The notes beneath the pieces are model-generated. The model was given only the letters and a program-made list of their open reading frames with translations, was not told the origin of the DNA and ran no database searches. This document shows, piece after piece, positions 1-12,260 of a stretch of 64,000 nt of DNA. How positions within the stretch are numbered: the first letter of the stretch is position 1; each line of letters opens with the position of its first letter. Origin of the DNA: Apis mellifera (taxonomy: Eukaryota > Arthropoda > Insecta > Hymenoptera > Apidae); NCBI RefSeq assembly GCF_003254395.2, contig NC_037648.1:7870135-7934134 (forward strand), read 5' to 3'. Position numbers and translations under genes: made by a program.

Positions 1-2420
1 AACAGAACTGGCACATTGCCACACACCAAACGATACGTTTTGTTTTACGATCATGCTCGAGAATGCTCGCCCGTGAATTTAAATCCCTTCTTCATTTTCT
101 TCTTATCGTTCCACTTTATTGATAGAGCGTGCGTTTAAATTGTTATGTAGACGGTATCCTCTTCGAAAATGTGTTAAATTTATCTTGTATATTTATTATT
201 AAATTGAATTTGTATTAAATAATCTTCTAAATCAAACTGCTTGAACCTATTTTCTTGACTAATGTCTTTGATAAGCAACGTTGTAATTCTATAATAAAAG
301 AATAAAGATCCTACACAATACAAGATGCGAAATAATCAACGATCTTCTTAAAGAATCATCCCTTTTTTCAAAAAGAAGAAAAGCTATGAAATAAACCTTA
401 AAAATAGAAGAACCAACATCAACTCTCCTTCAAAAAAATTTCCCTAAATATCGACGATCTCTCGTATATCTTGGGATATAAAGAAAGGAAGAGAGAAAAA
501 GAAAATCAGCAAAATTTCTCCGAAAAACGAAACCCTATCGCGGTTCACAGTCGACCTGAACCCCTCGTTCGTGTAGAAAACGAAAGGTGCACGGCAAGAC
601 GAGGTGACGAGGTATTCGCACGGCGACGGACTCGCGAACTAATTTACAAAGATCTTATTAATGCGTGGAAACGCATGCGGCCGTGGCCAGGGAATGTCGA
701 GCAGCAAGGTGGGACACAACGTGAATTTAAATTGTCCTGTTAAAACGCGGGCGCCAGTTGTCTAGCGGGAGGATCTCGCTCACGTACTTGGACACGTTTC
801 TCTTCTCTTTGGGGAACTTTGTAGACTCGGTTGTTGGTACGGTTACGTGTATACGGCGGCGGGTGGAAGGCGGCGGCAGAAGGAATGAAAGTGGTCCGGA
901 ACGGTTCCCCTTGTACGAACGAATAGAGCCGCGATTGTTTCGGTGTCATTCACGGGCCTCGTTCACGATAAATACGTCGTTTGAATGACGAGCTCATACG
1001 GTTATTATCCGCCGTGAATTCGGTAGGAAGGCTTCCCCGTTTACACGGTTGTCGAGAATTAGTAGTCATCGTTGCGAAAAGGAAAAAAGAAAAAACGATT
1101 TGCTCGAGAGGAATCGGTGATTAGGAGAGTATTTGTATCGCTTCTGATACAGGTTTCGTTCGATTGGATGTATCGTAGATTTATAGGTTTCTTTCCGTAG
1201 AGAGAAAATTTTTGAAATGATTATTCTTACTGCGTTCAATAGGAATAAATTTTGATGATGATTTGAGGGAATAGTTTTAGAAACTGTTTCTTGATTTATG
1301 TAAGCTTTGGAAATAGTTATCTAAGTTTAATAAATTTATTACTGTGTAATAATTTGTAATAATTTTGGAGAAGGAGAAAAGAAGTATTCATGAATCTTCT
1401 AATTCCTGAATTCAGTAAAATATATATTTTTGAATTAAATAAGAAAAACTAGAAATTTAATTAATATATTTTACTTATTGTTGTTCATTATTCATATAAA
1501 AAGGAGAAAATATTTTCAAGTATCATTAAAAGTATCATAAATATTTATAATAGATATTAATATATTTACTTTTCCATCAATGCGATATGTTGATTGGAAA
1601 AGGCTAGTACAACACGTATAAAAGAAATTCTTCGATTTCATAATAAAACTGCATTATTATTGACGTTTAATATTAAAACGGCTTTTACTTTAAAATAAGC
1701 AGAAACTCGCGACTGATAACTTGCACTCCCTTATGCGACAACACATCCGTATCAGCTTTCGCAGGCCGCGTTTTACGTAGCTTCTCTTCTGGTTGAGAGA
1801 AAATATCGAAGAATTCTACTCGATCTCGCATCACCTCACCGAGAAAAATGGATTCACGTGCACATCCTAAAGAGATAAGTGTTATCATCTACCGTTACAT
1901 TACACGTATCTCGAGTTTTTATAAGAGAGCAACGTATTGTTCAAACATCGTAAGTCTACATTTTCATTGGCATTTTTGCCTACATCAAGTCTGGAATAAA
2001 GTTAACCCTTTCGATCCTACTACACTCCGCCCGCCCGCGTCACAATGGTTGCCTACAACCAGGCGCTGCAGTTGGAATTATAATAGAAACTCGATTTAAT
2101 AAATACACGAAATACGCAGTAAAGTTCTATCTTGGGAAAATTTTCTCTTTCATGATGATTCTAACATTAAGAATCATATAATCGTTAAAATTGAATATAA
2201 GTTTCTTGCTACGTAAACCTATTTTTTTCTATCACTTTCCAATCAATTTATAATATGATTTAATCTAAATATACAAAGACATTAAGGAATTATTTACATT
2301 AAGTTTGAATATTCGATTTAAAATTACTCTTTCAAATTCTCAACTCGAGTTGCATCGTTATGGGAAGCTTATTCTCTGAAAATTAATTCCCTTAAAAATA
2401 ATTAAACATTCTTCACGCCC
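1..2420. other. Non-coding stretch, no gene seen
   Basis: I see no supportable gene. A GC-mixed block (about 470-1,060) sits beside AT-rich DNA (about 1,200-1,680 and 2,090-2,400). Open frames here are short, overlap on both strands and have no recognisable domain. It is probably intergenic or intronic DNA. Confidence 0.6.
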
Positions 2421-2673
2421 AGATTACCAATTTCCACGGAATCGACGAAAAGAAGTATCACGCCGTTCTTGCGGTCCTCTCTCTCCGTCGGTCGCGACAC
2501 ATCCGAGGAAGGACACAAAGAGGAGGAAGAAGAAGAAAGAGAAGAAGAAGAAGGAGAGGAAATCGAGTCTGCCGCGTACCAGAGAAGCCGGGAGGCTGCT
2601 TAGCACACAAAGAAAGTTCGAAAAGTCCCTTCTTGCCAACCTTTTTGCCCTCCCCTCCCCTTACTCCCCCTCC

Positions 2674-2697
2674 CTCCCTCTCTCTCTCTCTCTCTCC
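2674..2697. repeat. CT microsatellite
   Basis: A near-perfect CT run lies within a pyrimidine-rich block. Confidence 0.85.
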
Positions 2698-3057
2698 AGA
2701 GTTGGCCGCTCTCGAACGGCTCGTCCTCCATCCCGTTTCCTCCCCGTTTCGGTTTTACGCTCTTTTTCGCTGCCCTCCCGCATGCTAATGCACGCACGAA
2801 GCGCAACTGTTCTCGCGGCCCTCCATTCTCTCTTGCGTTCCTCCCGTCTCTTCGTTTATTTGGCCAAATTTGATTCACCAACGAGATCCGATCTGACATC
2901 CCGATCGCTTCTTGTCCTCCGCCTCTCCCTTCTCTCTCTCTCTCTTTCTATCGCAGGAACCCGCCTAGCTCCCTTCTCCACCCCCTCCTCTCTTTTGCGC
3001 CCTTTTATAACGCGCCCATCCGGATCCTCCTCGTCCTCGCTATCATCGTCGTCCTCC

Positions 3058-3084
3058 TCGTCGTCGTCGTCGTCGTCGTCGTCG
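3058..3084. repeat. TCG trinucleotide microsatellite, nine units
   Basis: Nine uninterrupted TCG units follow an imperfect TCC/TCG stretch starting near 3,031. Read on the minus strand it encodes an Asp run, which explains the acidic open frame there. CpG-containing trinucleotide runs survive well only where germline CpG methylation is low, which fits a hymenopteran. Confidence 0.9.
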
Positions 3085-3290
3085 AGTTTTTCTCTCGACA
3101 CCGTTCCGCCTCGCCGAAACCACCGTCACCGACTGTCGGTCCACCGAATTAGGAACTCGGCTTTTTGGTGGTCGGCTGCCTCGATTCTTTTTTTCTTTCC
3201 TTTCTTTCTTTCTTTGTCCTCTTTCTCTTCTTCCCGCCTTTTATCGCCACCGTGCGCGCCGCTCCGTAATAAGCACGGAGGAAGTTTTCT

Positions 3291-5060
3291 AATTCATTCA
3301 GGGGATGAAAAAGTGATGGAAAAGTTGTTAATCGAATGTTTATTGTATATAATTCAATCGTCTTTTTCTTCGAGTTGGAAGATATTAGGTGAACAATTTT
3401 TCGGAATTATTAATATTGTTTGAATTTTATCGAAGCATTGAATTTCAATATATTTGAAAAATTTTTAAAAAGCTTCGATTCGATCGAGGAACCCAGATAT
3501 CGTTACAAAAGCTAATCTTCTTAATGGAAAAATGCTTTTCAAGCAGTCCACGTGAATCGAAGATGCATGAAATTTTCATCTACGTTATTTTCAATTGCTC
3601 GTTACGTATCTCAAATATCTGAAACGCACTCTACTTTCTACTGCGATTCTAAACGATCCATATCTATCCGTGGACCTTTTTTCTATTCCGAGCTAAGCAA
3701 GTCCTTTGTCACAACTCGACTTTCTCTTTCGCTCGCACGAAACCGAGAATAATCCATTTTCAATCTTTCTCGCGCGTATCGATTATGCGCGAGTCGTCAC
3801 ATTTCCCCCTCCAAATTCTTTTTTTCTTTAAAACTATCATCGTCGGAGCCGTGATAAATACCGTAACAACGATTTCACTGTGACATCGTTGATTATCGTT
3901 GATAGAAGATAGAGGGGCTCTATCGTCCACGGCCACGAATGAATTATTATCGATGCCATTATCGACGCCGCGGCTGCATTCGTTTCACGAGGCACGACCA
4001 ACACACTCGTGCAAGCTTTACACCTAACGAAGCCATAAATACCGGGATCGAGATATAGTGTACAAGGCGATCGGTGGTGGTACACGTGGTACAAGTTCGA
4101 GGTAAAGACGGGGAGAATGCCACAAATGCGCGCTCTTCTCGGGCCCATTGTCCGCCGCGTTTAAATTTGAATCGCGGGGAATCTGATCGTTTATTGTTTA
4201 AATTTGTAGACCCACTCTTAATTTGAATTTAAGATTATTCGCTGGCGCGTTGCGAGACGATTTGACTTGGTGATGGTCGCCAGCTCGCCTTCCTATACCT
4301 ATCCCCCTCCACCGCCCTTCTCCGTTTGTCTCTTCCCTTTTTTTCTCTCCTCTCCTCTCTTTCTCTTTCTTTCTCCCATTCGTCCATGGTTACATGCACG
4401 GTTCGTGGTATTATATATCGACGGTATACTTCTGATTCGTTATACATACTTCGGATTCGACGTGTTCTGCACGAGCTCCGTGTTTTTCATTTCTTTCTCC
4501 ATCTTTCCTCGTTTTTCTTCGGAAACGAGAGGAAATTGATGAATGTATCCGGCGTTGGGAATCGAGGTATAGAAACGTAGGAATTTAGAGAGATATTATG
4601 ATTGGAAGAAGATGGAAGAATTGTGTGTGAGAGAGAGATAAGGTAGAGAAAGTTGCTCTTTCTCGTTTTAAATGGAACGATAAATATTCCTTTATACTGT
4701 TTTCGACAATTTCTATGATTTCTTTCCCATACGAATTTAAACATTCGTTCAAAATTAATCTCTTTGCTCATTAATTATCATCTTCGTATTGTTTTCATCC
4801 AATCGTATTTTCCACGTACACTTGCCACAAACCGATTTTACCAAATGATTTCAAGAATAAAGATAGACATCAAAGTACCTCGTTAAAACGGAGGATCAAT
4901 ACTCAATTATCGCGTCTCAAATCACCTCGGCCTCGTTACCCCGCCACTTTTTTCGATCCTCATCGAAAATTTTCCGGTGAGCGCGAGTCGACCGATAAAT
5001 AATGGATAAAATGCTTTACAAAATCCTTTTCTCACTCGAGCCGTCGAACAGGAATACTGC
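3291..5060. other. Non-coding stretch with mixed composition
   Basis: No gene is supported. The GC-mixed part at about 3,840-4,160 has several possible transcription-factor cores (for example GCCATAAAT near 4,030) but no long frame of quality. CT-rich DNA at 4,300-4,380 yields spurious Phe/Leu/Ser frames. Confidence 0.55.
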
Positions 5061-5074
5061 CCGTCCCGCTCCTC

Positions 5075-5076
<2 letters not shown>

Positions 5077-5105
<29 letters not shown>
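5077..5105. repeat. GA microsatellite, about 14 units
   Basis: An uninterrupted AG run produces the Arg-Glu run in one frame and the Ser-Leu run in the opposite one. Confidence 0.9.
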
Positions 5106-5107
<2 letters not shown>

Positions 5108-6570
5108 GGGAGATCCAAGAAAGGAATAGGACCCGAAGTCTGCCCCCCTCCTGTACAGTCCGCTCTCGCTCGTCCGTCACCGCGAGAGGTCCCCGTTGCG
5201 GCGGTCGTTTTCCTCCTCCTCCACGGTCCTCCGCCCTTCTCACGGGACTGTACTTATCTACATGGCATACCAAATGGGGATTCACCCATTCGAGCTCGAG
5301 TCTCGCTGGATCTCGCGGTGACTGACGTTAGTCAATCAAAGCGGAGAAAAAATGCTCACCTTGGCGGATGCCCCGTTGAATTCCTGGCAGCGGTGCTCCA
5401 GTCACGGCACTCTCCTCTCGTCAGCGAATCGATACTTTGTATTCCGTGGCGGTCCGCAGACGGCCTCCTCCCTCCTCCTCCTCCTCTTCTTCCTCTTTCG
5501 GATTAACATTAAAATTCGAGCGTCATTAAGACATGCCGCGGCAACCCGATATCCGCGCGAATCCACGTTTTCTCGACGTGATGGACGAGGGGAGGGGGAG
5601 GAGGAGGTAGCAAGGAGAAGCCAAGGGTGGAAACCTTCGACTTATGATAATTTTATTACGGTAATTACTAGATAGAAGACTGATGATGAGATGCAAAACG
5701 GGGTGGGGTGTATCTCGGGGATGAAATCTCGTCGAGGCAATTTTTCAGAGGGAAGGAGGAGGGGGAGAGGAGGTTTATATCTCTCTCTCTTTTGTCCACT
5801 CGTATAGCACGCGTGCGAGGAGGAGAGAAAAGGGAGAGAAAGGGAGAGGGGAGAAAGGAGCGAGCAAGCACCGCTTCTTCGGTTCCTCCTTAATTGAATT
5901 AAAGTTTTTTGAACGCTCGTCCACGGCCTTTATGCCAACGTCCATCCCGGAATAATGGAATAATGGCGGAATGGCGAAAGGTGGAGATCGAGATCCCGGG
6001 GAATGTTGGCGGGCGCGGGTAGCAGGTGACGCACTGTCTGCCGCCCCGTAGTCCTTCTCTCCCTTCCCTCCTCTTTTTCCTTCCTCTCTCATCCCTCCTC
6101 CGCCGATTCGAATAAATTTAAATTTAAGCGCACGCATCTGTTATATCTCGGCTGGATGGTTAATTAGGAACGCTTAAACGGGATTAAAACTGCTCCCATT
6201 CCGTATCTCCATTATCGACACTACCTATTTATCTTATTACGTTCGATAGAATATATATTATTAGAGATAGAGGAGGAATGATAGATTTGAATCGTTAAAT
6301 TAGTTTCAAAGTTTTTGATTTGAAGATTATTTTTATAATCTTTAATATTTGTTTAAAGTAGTGTTATTTTTATTAAAATGTAAGATTGTAAAGAGGCTGC
6401 ATCAAATTGCTTGTAAAAAATAGATAAATACTTGAATATACTCATTGTGTAATTTTTAATGAATTATTTTAATAAATTTTTGTTTAAAATCTTCACAAGA
6501 TAAAGTATCAGGATAAAATAAAAATAATTTTGTATTTTTGCATATATTTAAGGATCTAATCAGGTAGATA
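5106..6570. other. GC-rich non-coding stretch grading into AT-rich DNA
   Basis: CpG-rich DNA with CTC and GAG tracts runs to about 6,200, then turns AT-rich. Around 6,160-6,200 there are homeodomain-type cores (TTAATTAGG and GGGATTA), which could belong to a regulatory element. No coding region is seen. Confidence 0.5.
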
Positions 6571-6573
6571 TGT

Positions 6574-7047
6574 AAATCGTAATTATTTAAATTATCTAAA
6601 ATTAAAATTAGGAAATATCTTCCTACAATTGGACGATTATCAAAGGATTCATTTGTGAATATCATGAAATGAATATCGTGATTAACTAAAAATTTGTACT
6701 TACAAACCGATAACAATTATTCTATATTTAAATATTTTAATTGATATTTTAATTTATATCATATTAATATTTACATAACTTAACAAAATTAAATCCAAAC
6801 ATCAACAATCGTAATTATTAAATTATCTGCAATTAAGAGGAAACATCTTTTTACAATTGGACGATTATCATGACATTGAATATCATGATCAACTAAAAAT
6901 TTTTATTTACAAACCGATAACAATTATACGTTTTTACAATGAAATGATTCAATCTATTCTATATTTAAATATTTTAATTGATATTTTAATTTATATTATA
7001 TTAATATTTGCATAACCTAACAAAATTAAATCCAAACATCGACAATT
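6574..7047. repeat. AT-rich tandem repeat, two units of about 233 bp
   Basis: The segment starting AATCGTAATTATT at about 6,574 recurs at about 6,807. Both units share the landmarks ACAATTGGACGATTATCA, ACAAACCGATAACAATTAT and ACAAAATTAAATCCAAACATC in order. Small indels separate them, including an extra segment with TACGTTTTTACAATGAAATG in unit 2. No open frame spans a unit. I see no transposon ends. Confidence 0.8.
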
Positions 7048-8078
7048 AAAAACTAGACAAATTTTCACGTACTTCTAACGCGAAAAAGAATGAAAGACAG
7101 GCGCAATATCTAACAGTTACTCGCAGTTCCTGCTTGTTCGTTTGACCGTGCATCCTCTCTTGATTCGACCAGAGGAATTAAGCGAATTTGTGTTCCGAAT
7201 TATTCATAATTGGGGCCGCCACTTTGTGCCGCGTTTCTACGCTCGATGGGATGGATCAAACAGCTCTTTTGCCGGCTAATTCGATTGCAGGGAAATTTGA
7301 ATTTGAAATCCCGCTTGCGGGGCCGCGATGCGTCGATTGGACGAATGATTTTTCACCGCGGACGTTCCCAGAGTCAATATTTTTTGAAATGTGAAAAGGC
7401 CAATTTGGTAGTAAAATTTCGACGAACGCTTCGGGATTCCGCGAGAGGAGGAAAAAAAGGAGAGAGAGAGAGAGAAAAAAAAAGGAAAAAAAGAATGCGA
7501 TTTTGTAACTGCACGCCATGACGATGTTAGCATTTCCATAAAAAGTGAGCTTTCCATAAATTCGAAAATTATACGACCGTATATTTCTGGCGGAAAAAAC
7601 TGTTTCGCCATTCGCGCGATTTCTCTTAAAATTCAAAATAACCGTTCGAAATTATCGTCGCGCAATACCATTGTTATTCATCGACTAAAGAAATGTTATT
7701 AAAATATACGAAACTAAATTTCAACTTTCCAAACTTCCATCGAGTGAACTGGAACGATAAAGAAATATTTATTTCTTCGATGCACTTATTTATTTCAAGA
7801 CACGAATGACTATTTAAAATTATTTATAACTACACCCATTTAAAATCATAAAATGAAAAAAATATAAAAGTTCCATTTATATACAGATACAAAATATAAT
7901 TTCTCCTAAAATACCTCGTGCACCCTGAAATTAAATAATTCCAAACTAATATTTCCAAGACTTCCATCTTTCCACACGATCCATCAATATTTGAATCCCA
8001 ATACTCGTCTCCCAAATACAAAACTTTCCGAATGCAAAAATGTCAACTCTCGACACCCAGGAAATCCTATTTAACCTC

Positions 8079-8083
<5 letters not shown>

Positions 8084-8164
<81 letters not shown>
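8084..8164. repeat. Long GA microsatellite, about 40 units
   Basis: About 80 bases of uninterrupted AG repeat, the longest simple repeat in the window. It accounts for the Arg-Glu and Ser-Leu homopolymer frames on the two strands and should be length-polymorphic. Confidence 0.95.
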
Positions 8165-8166
<2 letters not shown>

Positions 8167-8552
8167 AATTTATCGCTATCAAAGAGCCCATTCATCCATT
8201 ACCATTAAGCCGTTCCTCAGTTCGCTTGCGGAACACACGGCGACACACGGACTCTAGTTATTCACCTGTATAAATATGCAGAGGTAAGTGGTGCACGGCG
8301 TGAAATACGACGTAATAAAAAGGTGGCGTAAGCATTTTCAGCCAAGGTGCTGGGGGGCTGCTGGTTCCGGTTGGATCGGGCTGGGACGGCAGGGGAAACT
8401 GGAGGGGCGATTTAAAAATGAAGCGGCGGTAACTTTATAACTTTTTAGAGGATTACGTCATTAAGCCAGCCGGCAGCCAGACGTGGCCCCAAGCTTTTAA
8501 TAATTTAAACAAAATTACCTTCGCGCGCCTCGGCCTGATAAATTAAACCCGT

Positions 8553-8592
8553 AGAAGGAAGGAAGGAAGGAAGGAAGGAACGAACGAACGAG
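8553..8592. repeat. Compound GGAA and CGAA tetranucleotide repeat
   Basis: About six GGAA units run directly into about three CGAA units, which suggests a point change that spread by slippage. Confidence 0.85.
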
Positions 8593-9581
8593 CTTTTCTC
8601 CGCTCGCTTGCGCGCCGCGGACGCATGAATCTCCACCTAATTTTCGAATCAGGGCGATTGTCCGTGATATTATACCGGCAGATCCATCCCCCTCCTTTAG
8701 ACGTTCCACGGGACAGACAGATTTTACGATACAGCCTGGCGAAACTATCTCTCCGCCGGATTTTAACGAATCGCCGTTTAACTGGAAATGATTAGAATTA
8801 GACTCGATGCAAAAGGAGAATGGTGGTAACTCTCTTTTATAATAGTAGCAAGTAAAATAAATATAAGAATTAAAGTGAATATTTGAAGAAATTTTATAGG
8901 AATATGTTGTAGCACGACAATTTAATACGTGTAATAAATATATTTAAAAATCTTTAACATCTTTCCGATTTGTGTACGTTTCGTAAATTTTATTGTAGAT
9001 ACATAAATATATCGAAATAAACGAATATCAAAAACTATAAATTTATAACAAATAATTTTAATCAAAATAACAAACTATCGCAAAATCCATTCCGTTGAAA
9101 ATTATTTTTATTTATCCTAATGTTTAAAAAAATATGTAAATAGATAAACAAGTATTAATATTAAACATTGAATCGTCGAACCAAATCACTGAACCGAACG
9201 ACATAGATGGATATTCCATTAGATATCGAAAATTTCAATCATAACGGGTGACGCGCCGAGCAGTCTGTTCAAAACGGTCTTTTTTCACTGCGTGTTGTGT
9301 CCGACTGCGCGGGGCGACATAGTTCAGAAATTAATCTTCCCCAGTGTGTGTTTCGTGGTGCGCGTTCTATCTACAAAAGGAAAGAGGAAATAAAAAAGAT
9401 ACACCGATTCGTAGGTGTTCGAAATGTGAAATATAGTGGCAACGTCGACGAAGGGGGCCGGGTTTGCCTCTTTTCGTTTTATCCCGTGGGTGGAAAGGGC
9501 GAACGTCAACAGAGTCGTTCGTCAACGGCGAGAGAGCCGCTAGTCTGACAAGGGAAAAACGGATTATATTGGTTATTACAG

Positions 9582-9604
9582 AAAAAAAAAAAAAAAAAAA
9601 AAAA
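9582..9604. repeat. Poly-A tract of 23 bases
   Basis: An uninterrupted run of 23 A. I looked for a retrocopy or non-LTR element tail but the upstream DNA has no reading frame suggesting one. Confidence 0.85.
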
Positions 9605-9720
9605 CAAGAGTATTACGGGACAGATGTGATACTTTGTCAAATGAGCTTCGCTTTTCCTTCGATTGAAAAATATTTCGTTTTTTTCTTATTTTCTCTTATA
9701 TCAAAAATCTTATATTTCAA

Positions 9721-10332
9721 AGTCGGCCAAGTTGCGTTTAACTCGTCGATTTTATCTAAACTCTTTGTTAAATTTGATATTACAATTTTAAAATTAATTA
9801 TTCTTAAAACAATCTAAAATTGATTTGTTTAGAATAATTTTTATCTTTACTTTTTAATGAATAAATATATAAATATATATATTTAAATATTTCATTTCAT
9901 TATAATAGCAAAAGTCGATCAAGTTGTATTTAACTCATCGATTTTATTAAACTCTTTATTAAACTTGATATTATAATTTTATCTTAAAATTAATTATTCT
10001 TAAAACAATTAAAATTTGTCCAGAATAATTTTTATCTTTACTTTTCATGAATAAATATATAAATAAATATAGTATATAAATAAATATGAAATAAATATTT
10101 AAATATATATTTAAATATTTAATTTCATTATAATAGCAAAAGTCAATCAAGTTGTGTTTAACTCATCGATTTTATCTAAACTCTTTATTAAACTTGATAT
10201 TATAATTTTATCTTAAAATTAATTATTCTTAAAACAATTTAAAATTTGTCCAGAATAATTTTTATCTTTACTTTTTAATGAATAAATATACAAATATATA
10301 TATTTAAATATTTCATTTCATTATAATAGCAA
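9721..10332. repeat. AT-rich tandem repeat, three units
   Basis: Three units start at about 9,721, 9,913 and 10,141. Each runs from AGTC(G/A)(G/A)(T/C)CAAGTTG through TTTAACTC(G/A)TCGATTTTAT and TTAAAATTAATTATTCTTAAA to TTTCATTATAATAGCAAAA. Spacing is 192 then 228 bp, because the middle unit carries an expanded ATAAATAT tract. No coding capacity is seen. Confidence 0.85.
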
Positions 10333-11460
10333 AAATAAAAAATGAAACGAATTTTGATCGTAATAAAATTCGATCTTTGCGCTAATTTAAAAAATGATTA
10401 TTCAAAATCGTATTCACGTCAACCAAGCGAAAGTTTCATTCCCGTATTTTTATCAAGGGAATTAATAGACGTAATGAAATTCAGTTAACCCATTTTATCG
10501 GTCGGTTTATCGCCCCTCGGACAGTTCTTTTTAAAAATTTCAATCTCCCGCGACACTCGACTTGGAAATACGTATCTACACGTTTATTACGCGAGATTGG
10601 ATTTAATTAAGGATAAAATTAAAGCCGGGCAGAGTAATTGCGTGATTAGCTGTAGCGAGCGGCAATTCAATTTAGAGATACGCCGTATGGCCAATCAGGA
10701 CTTCCACTCCAAGACGCATTCGAGCAATTTGCATGGAATCTACATGTCGATTCGTTTGCATCAAAGGAGATGCCAATGAGATATTATCGGTGGAAAGATC
10801 TTCGTGCCAAACAACTTTCACGTGTACAAACGGAATTTTAAAACTTTTAATGAACATACTTTCGCGATTCAATCTCGTTTGTCGCATCTTTGTTGAAAAA
10901 TAGTCGAGTATTTCTATCTTTTCATTTCTTTTGCAATTAAAGCTGATATTATTATTTAGATCGATTGAAATTGAATACTTTTACATTACATTTTAGATCT
11001 TTATTTTTCATCTAATTTCCATAATTTGCACAATGAAATTACTTTATTATAAATTTTCTTCGATACTTTGATATTTTATTTATAAAATTCGTTCAATATA
11101 TTCGCTACAACGTACCAGGAAAGTCGATAATGTAATGATTCAAAGATATCAAGAGATTTTTATCGTCTGATAGTATCTATCGACGTTTACAAGGGTCTTA
11201 CTTCCTTTTTCTATTTATATTTTCTACGTTACAATAATACATCATATTGAGATTTATTACACGAAAAATAGAAATCTATCTTATACATTTTCTTATACAA
11301 TTCTTATAAAATTTTAAAAATCGACAGGAATAAAATTAATACCTTAAAATTGATACTGTTTTGTTACAGTAACACACCATTTAAAAGATGTACATCAACA
11401 ATAATTCAAAAAATAACTAATCTTGAAAATCCTATATCCAATCCAACGCCCGAATCAAGA
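10333..11460. other. Non-coding stretch with a possible regulatory patch
   Basis: The balanced-composition patch at about 10,560-10,890 is dense in homeodomain-like cores (TTTATTACG, TTTAATTAAGG, GTAATTGCG, GATTAGC). Two overlapping frames of 60 and 71 codons lie on opposite strands without domain signatures. The remainder is AT-rich and featureless. Confidence 0.4.
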
Positions 11461-12260
11461 TTATATCCACGCAAAATAGATAAGCGTTACCTCCACTCTC
11501 GGATAACACCCTACTCTCCCCAGTGACAACGAAGATCATCCAGATTCCCTGTTACCGAACGAAAACAAAAAGCCCAATAACAACGAAAGCGAGGAATAAA
11601 AAGAAAGAGGCCCGAAGAAGAAGAAGAAGGAAAAAAAGAAAAAATTCCGTGAGCAAGGACCGACCTGAAAAGGACCAATCTACTTGGTCGCCGGAAGCAA
11701 AGGCGATGTGGAGGGAAACCCCAAAGGGGCCTCCAATCGGACGGTTCGCCCTTGGATCTTCTAATTAATACCTCGGTCTCCCTCACGGGGTTGAAGCGAG
11801 TCCGAGGAAACGGCGTGATATCATTTGTTGGTGGGCGTCTTAATTAATCCCCGGGTATCCGCCTTTGGTGGCTCGGCGCGAAAGGGGCAGGGCGTGGCTC
11901 TCCCAGTAAAAACAACTGAGCGAGTGCAGCGCTGCCTTTTCTGCCCCACTGACCCCCCTTGCCCGCGCTCCGAGGCCGGTCCGGTCCCCTTCTACCCCCC
12001 GCGAATGCCGACACCCCCCTTTCGCCGTCCTCCTACCCTTCGGTGGCGTTCCATCGGCGCGCTTGTCACGTGACCGGCCGCCAGCCAATCGACGCCCGCT
12101 AATGAGCAACGCTGCGCCGCCGTTTAATTAATTGCACGCGCCGCTGCACCGGTAGGCTCGATTCGCAGTTGCGCAAAGTGCATCCGACAGGCGGCGGAGG
12201 GGCGCGTACGCGCTACGGCTTTGCCGTTTCGAATCTTTTAACGCAGGAAAATTTGGAGTC
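11461..12260. other. CpG-rich island, possible regulatory DNA
   Basis: GC-rich DNA with many CpGs, flanked by AT-rich DNA. Possible sites include TTAATTAATCC near 11,840, CCAATCG near 12,085, TTTAATTAATTGC near 12,123, and TTGCGCAA near 12,169, which matches the C/EBP palindrome. No TATA, initiator plus DPE pair or exon is obvious, so promoter versus enhancer is undecided. Confidence 0.35.

Larger units (their letters stand above)
2421..3290. other. Pyrimidine-rich low-complexity block
   Basis: Long runs of C and T with CT, TCC, TCG and TTTC repeats dominate. They generate a 213-codon plus frame that is mostly Ser, Leu, Phe and Arg, and an acidic Asp-rich frame on the other strand. Both are direct translations of the simple repeats, so I do not call a gene. 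Confidence 0.65.
7048..9720. other. Non-coding stretch
   Basis: Mixed DNA with no supportable gene. GC-richer patches at 7,180-7,440 and 8,200-8,770 have only short frames. AT-rich DNA lies at 8,820-9,240. Confidence 0.55.

Noticed and set aside
747..790. tRNA-like GTCTAGCGGGAGGATCTCG segment
   Set aside because: It resembles an A-box and D-loop, but no B-box, anticodon stem or acceptor pairing follows.
3001..3101. Acidic Asp/Glu-rich minus frame
   Set aside because: A direct translation of the TCC and TCG microsatellite.
9540..9604. Poly-A run as a retrotransposon or retrocopy tail
   Set aside because: No upstream coding remnant or target-site duplication is visible, and homopolymer runs are common here.
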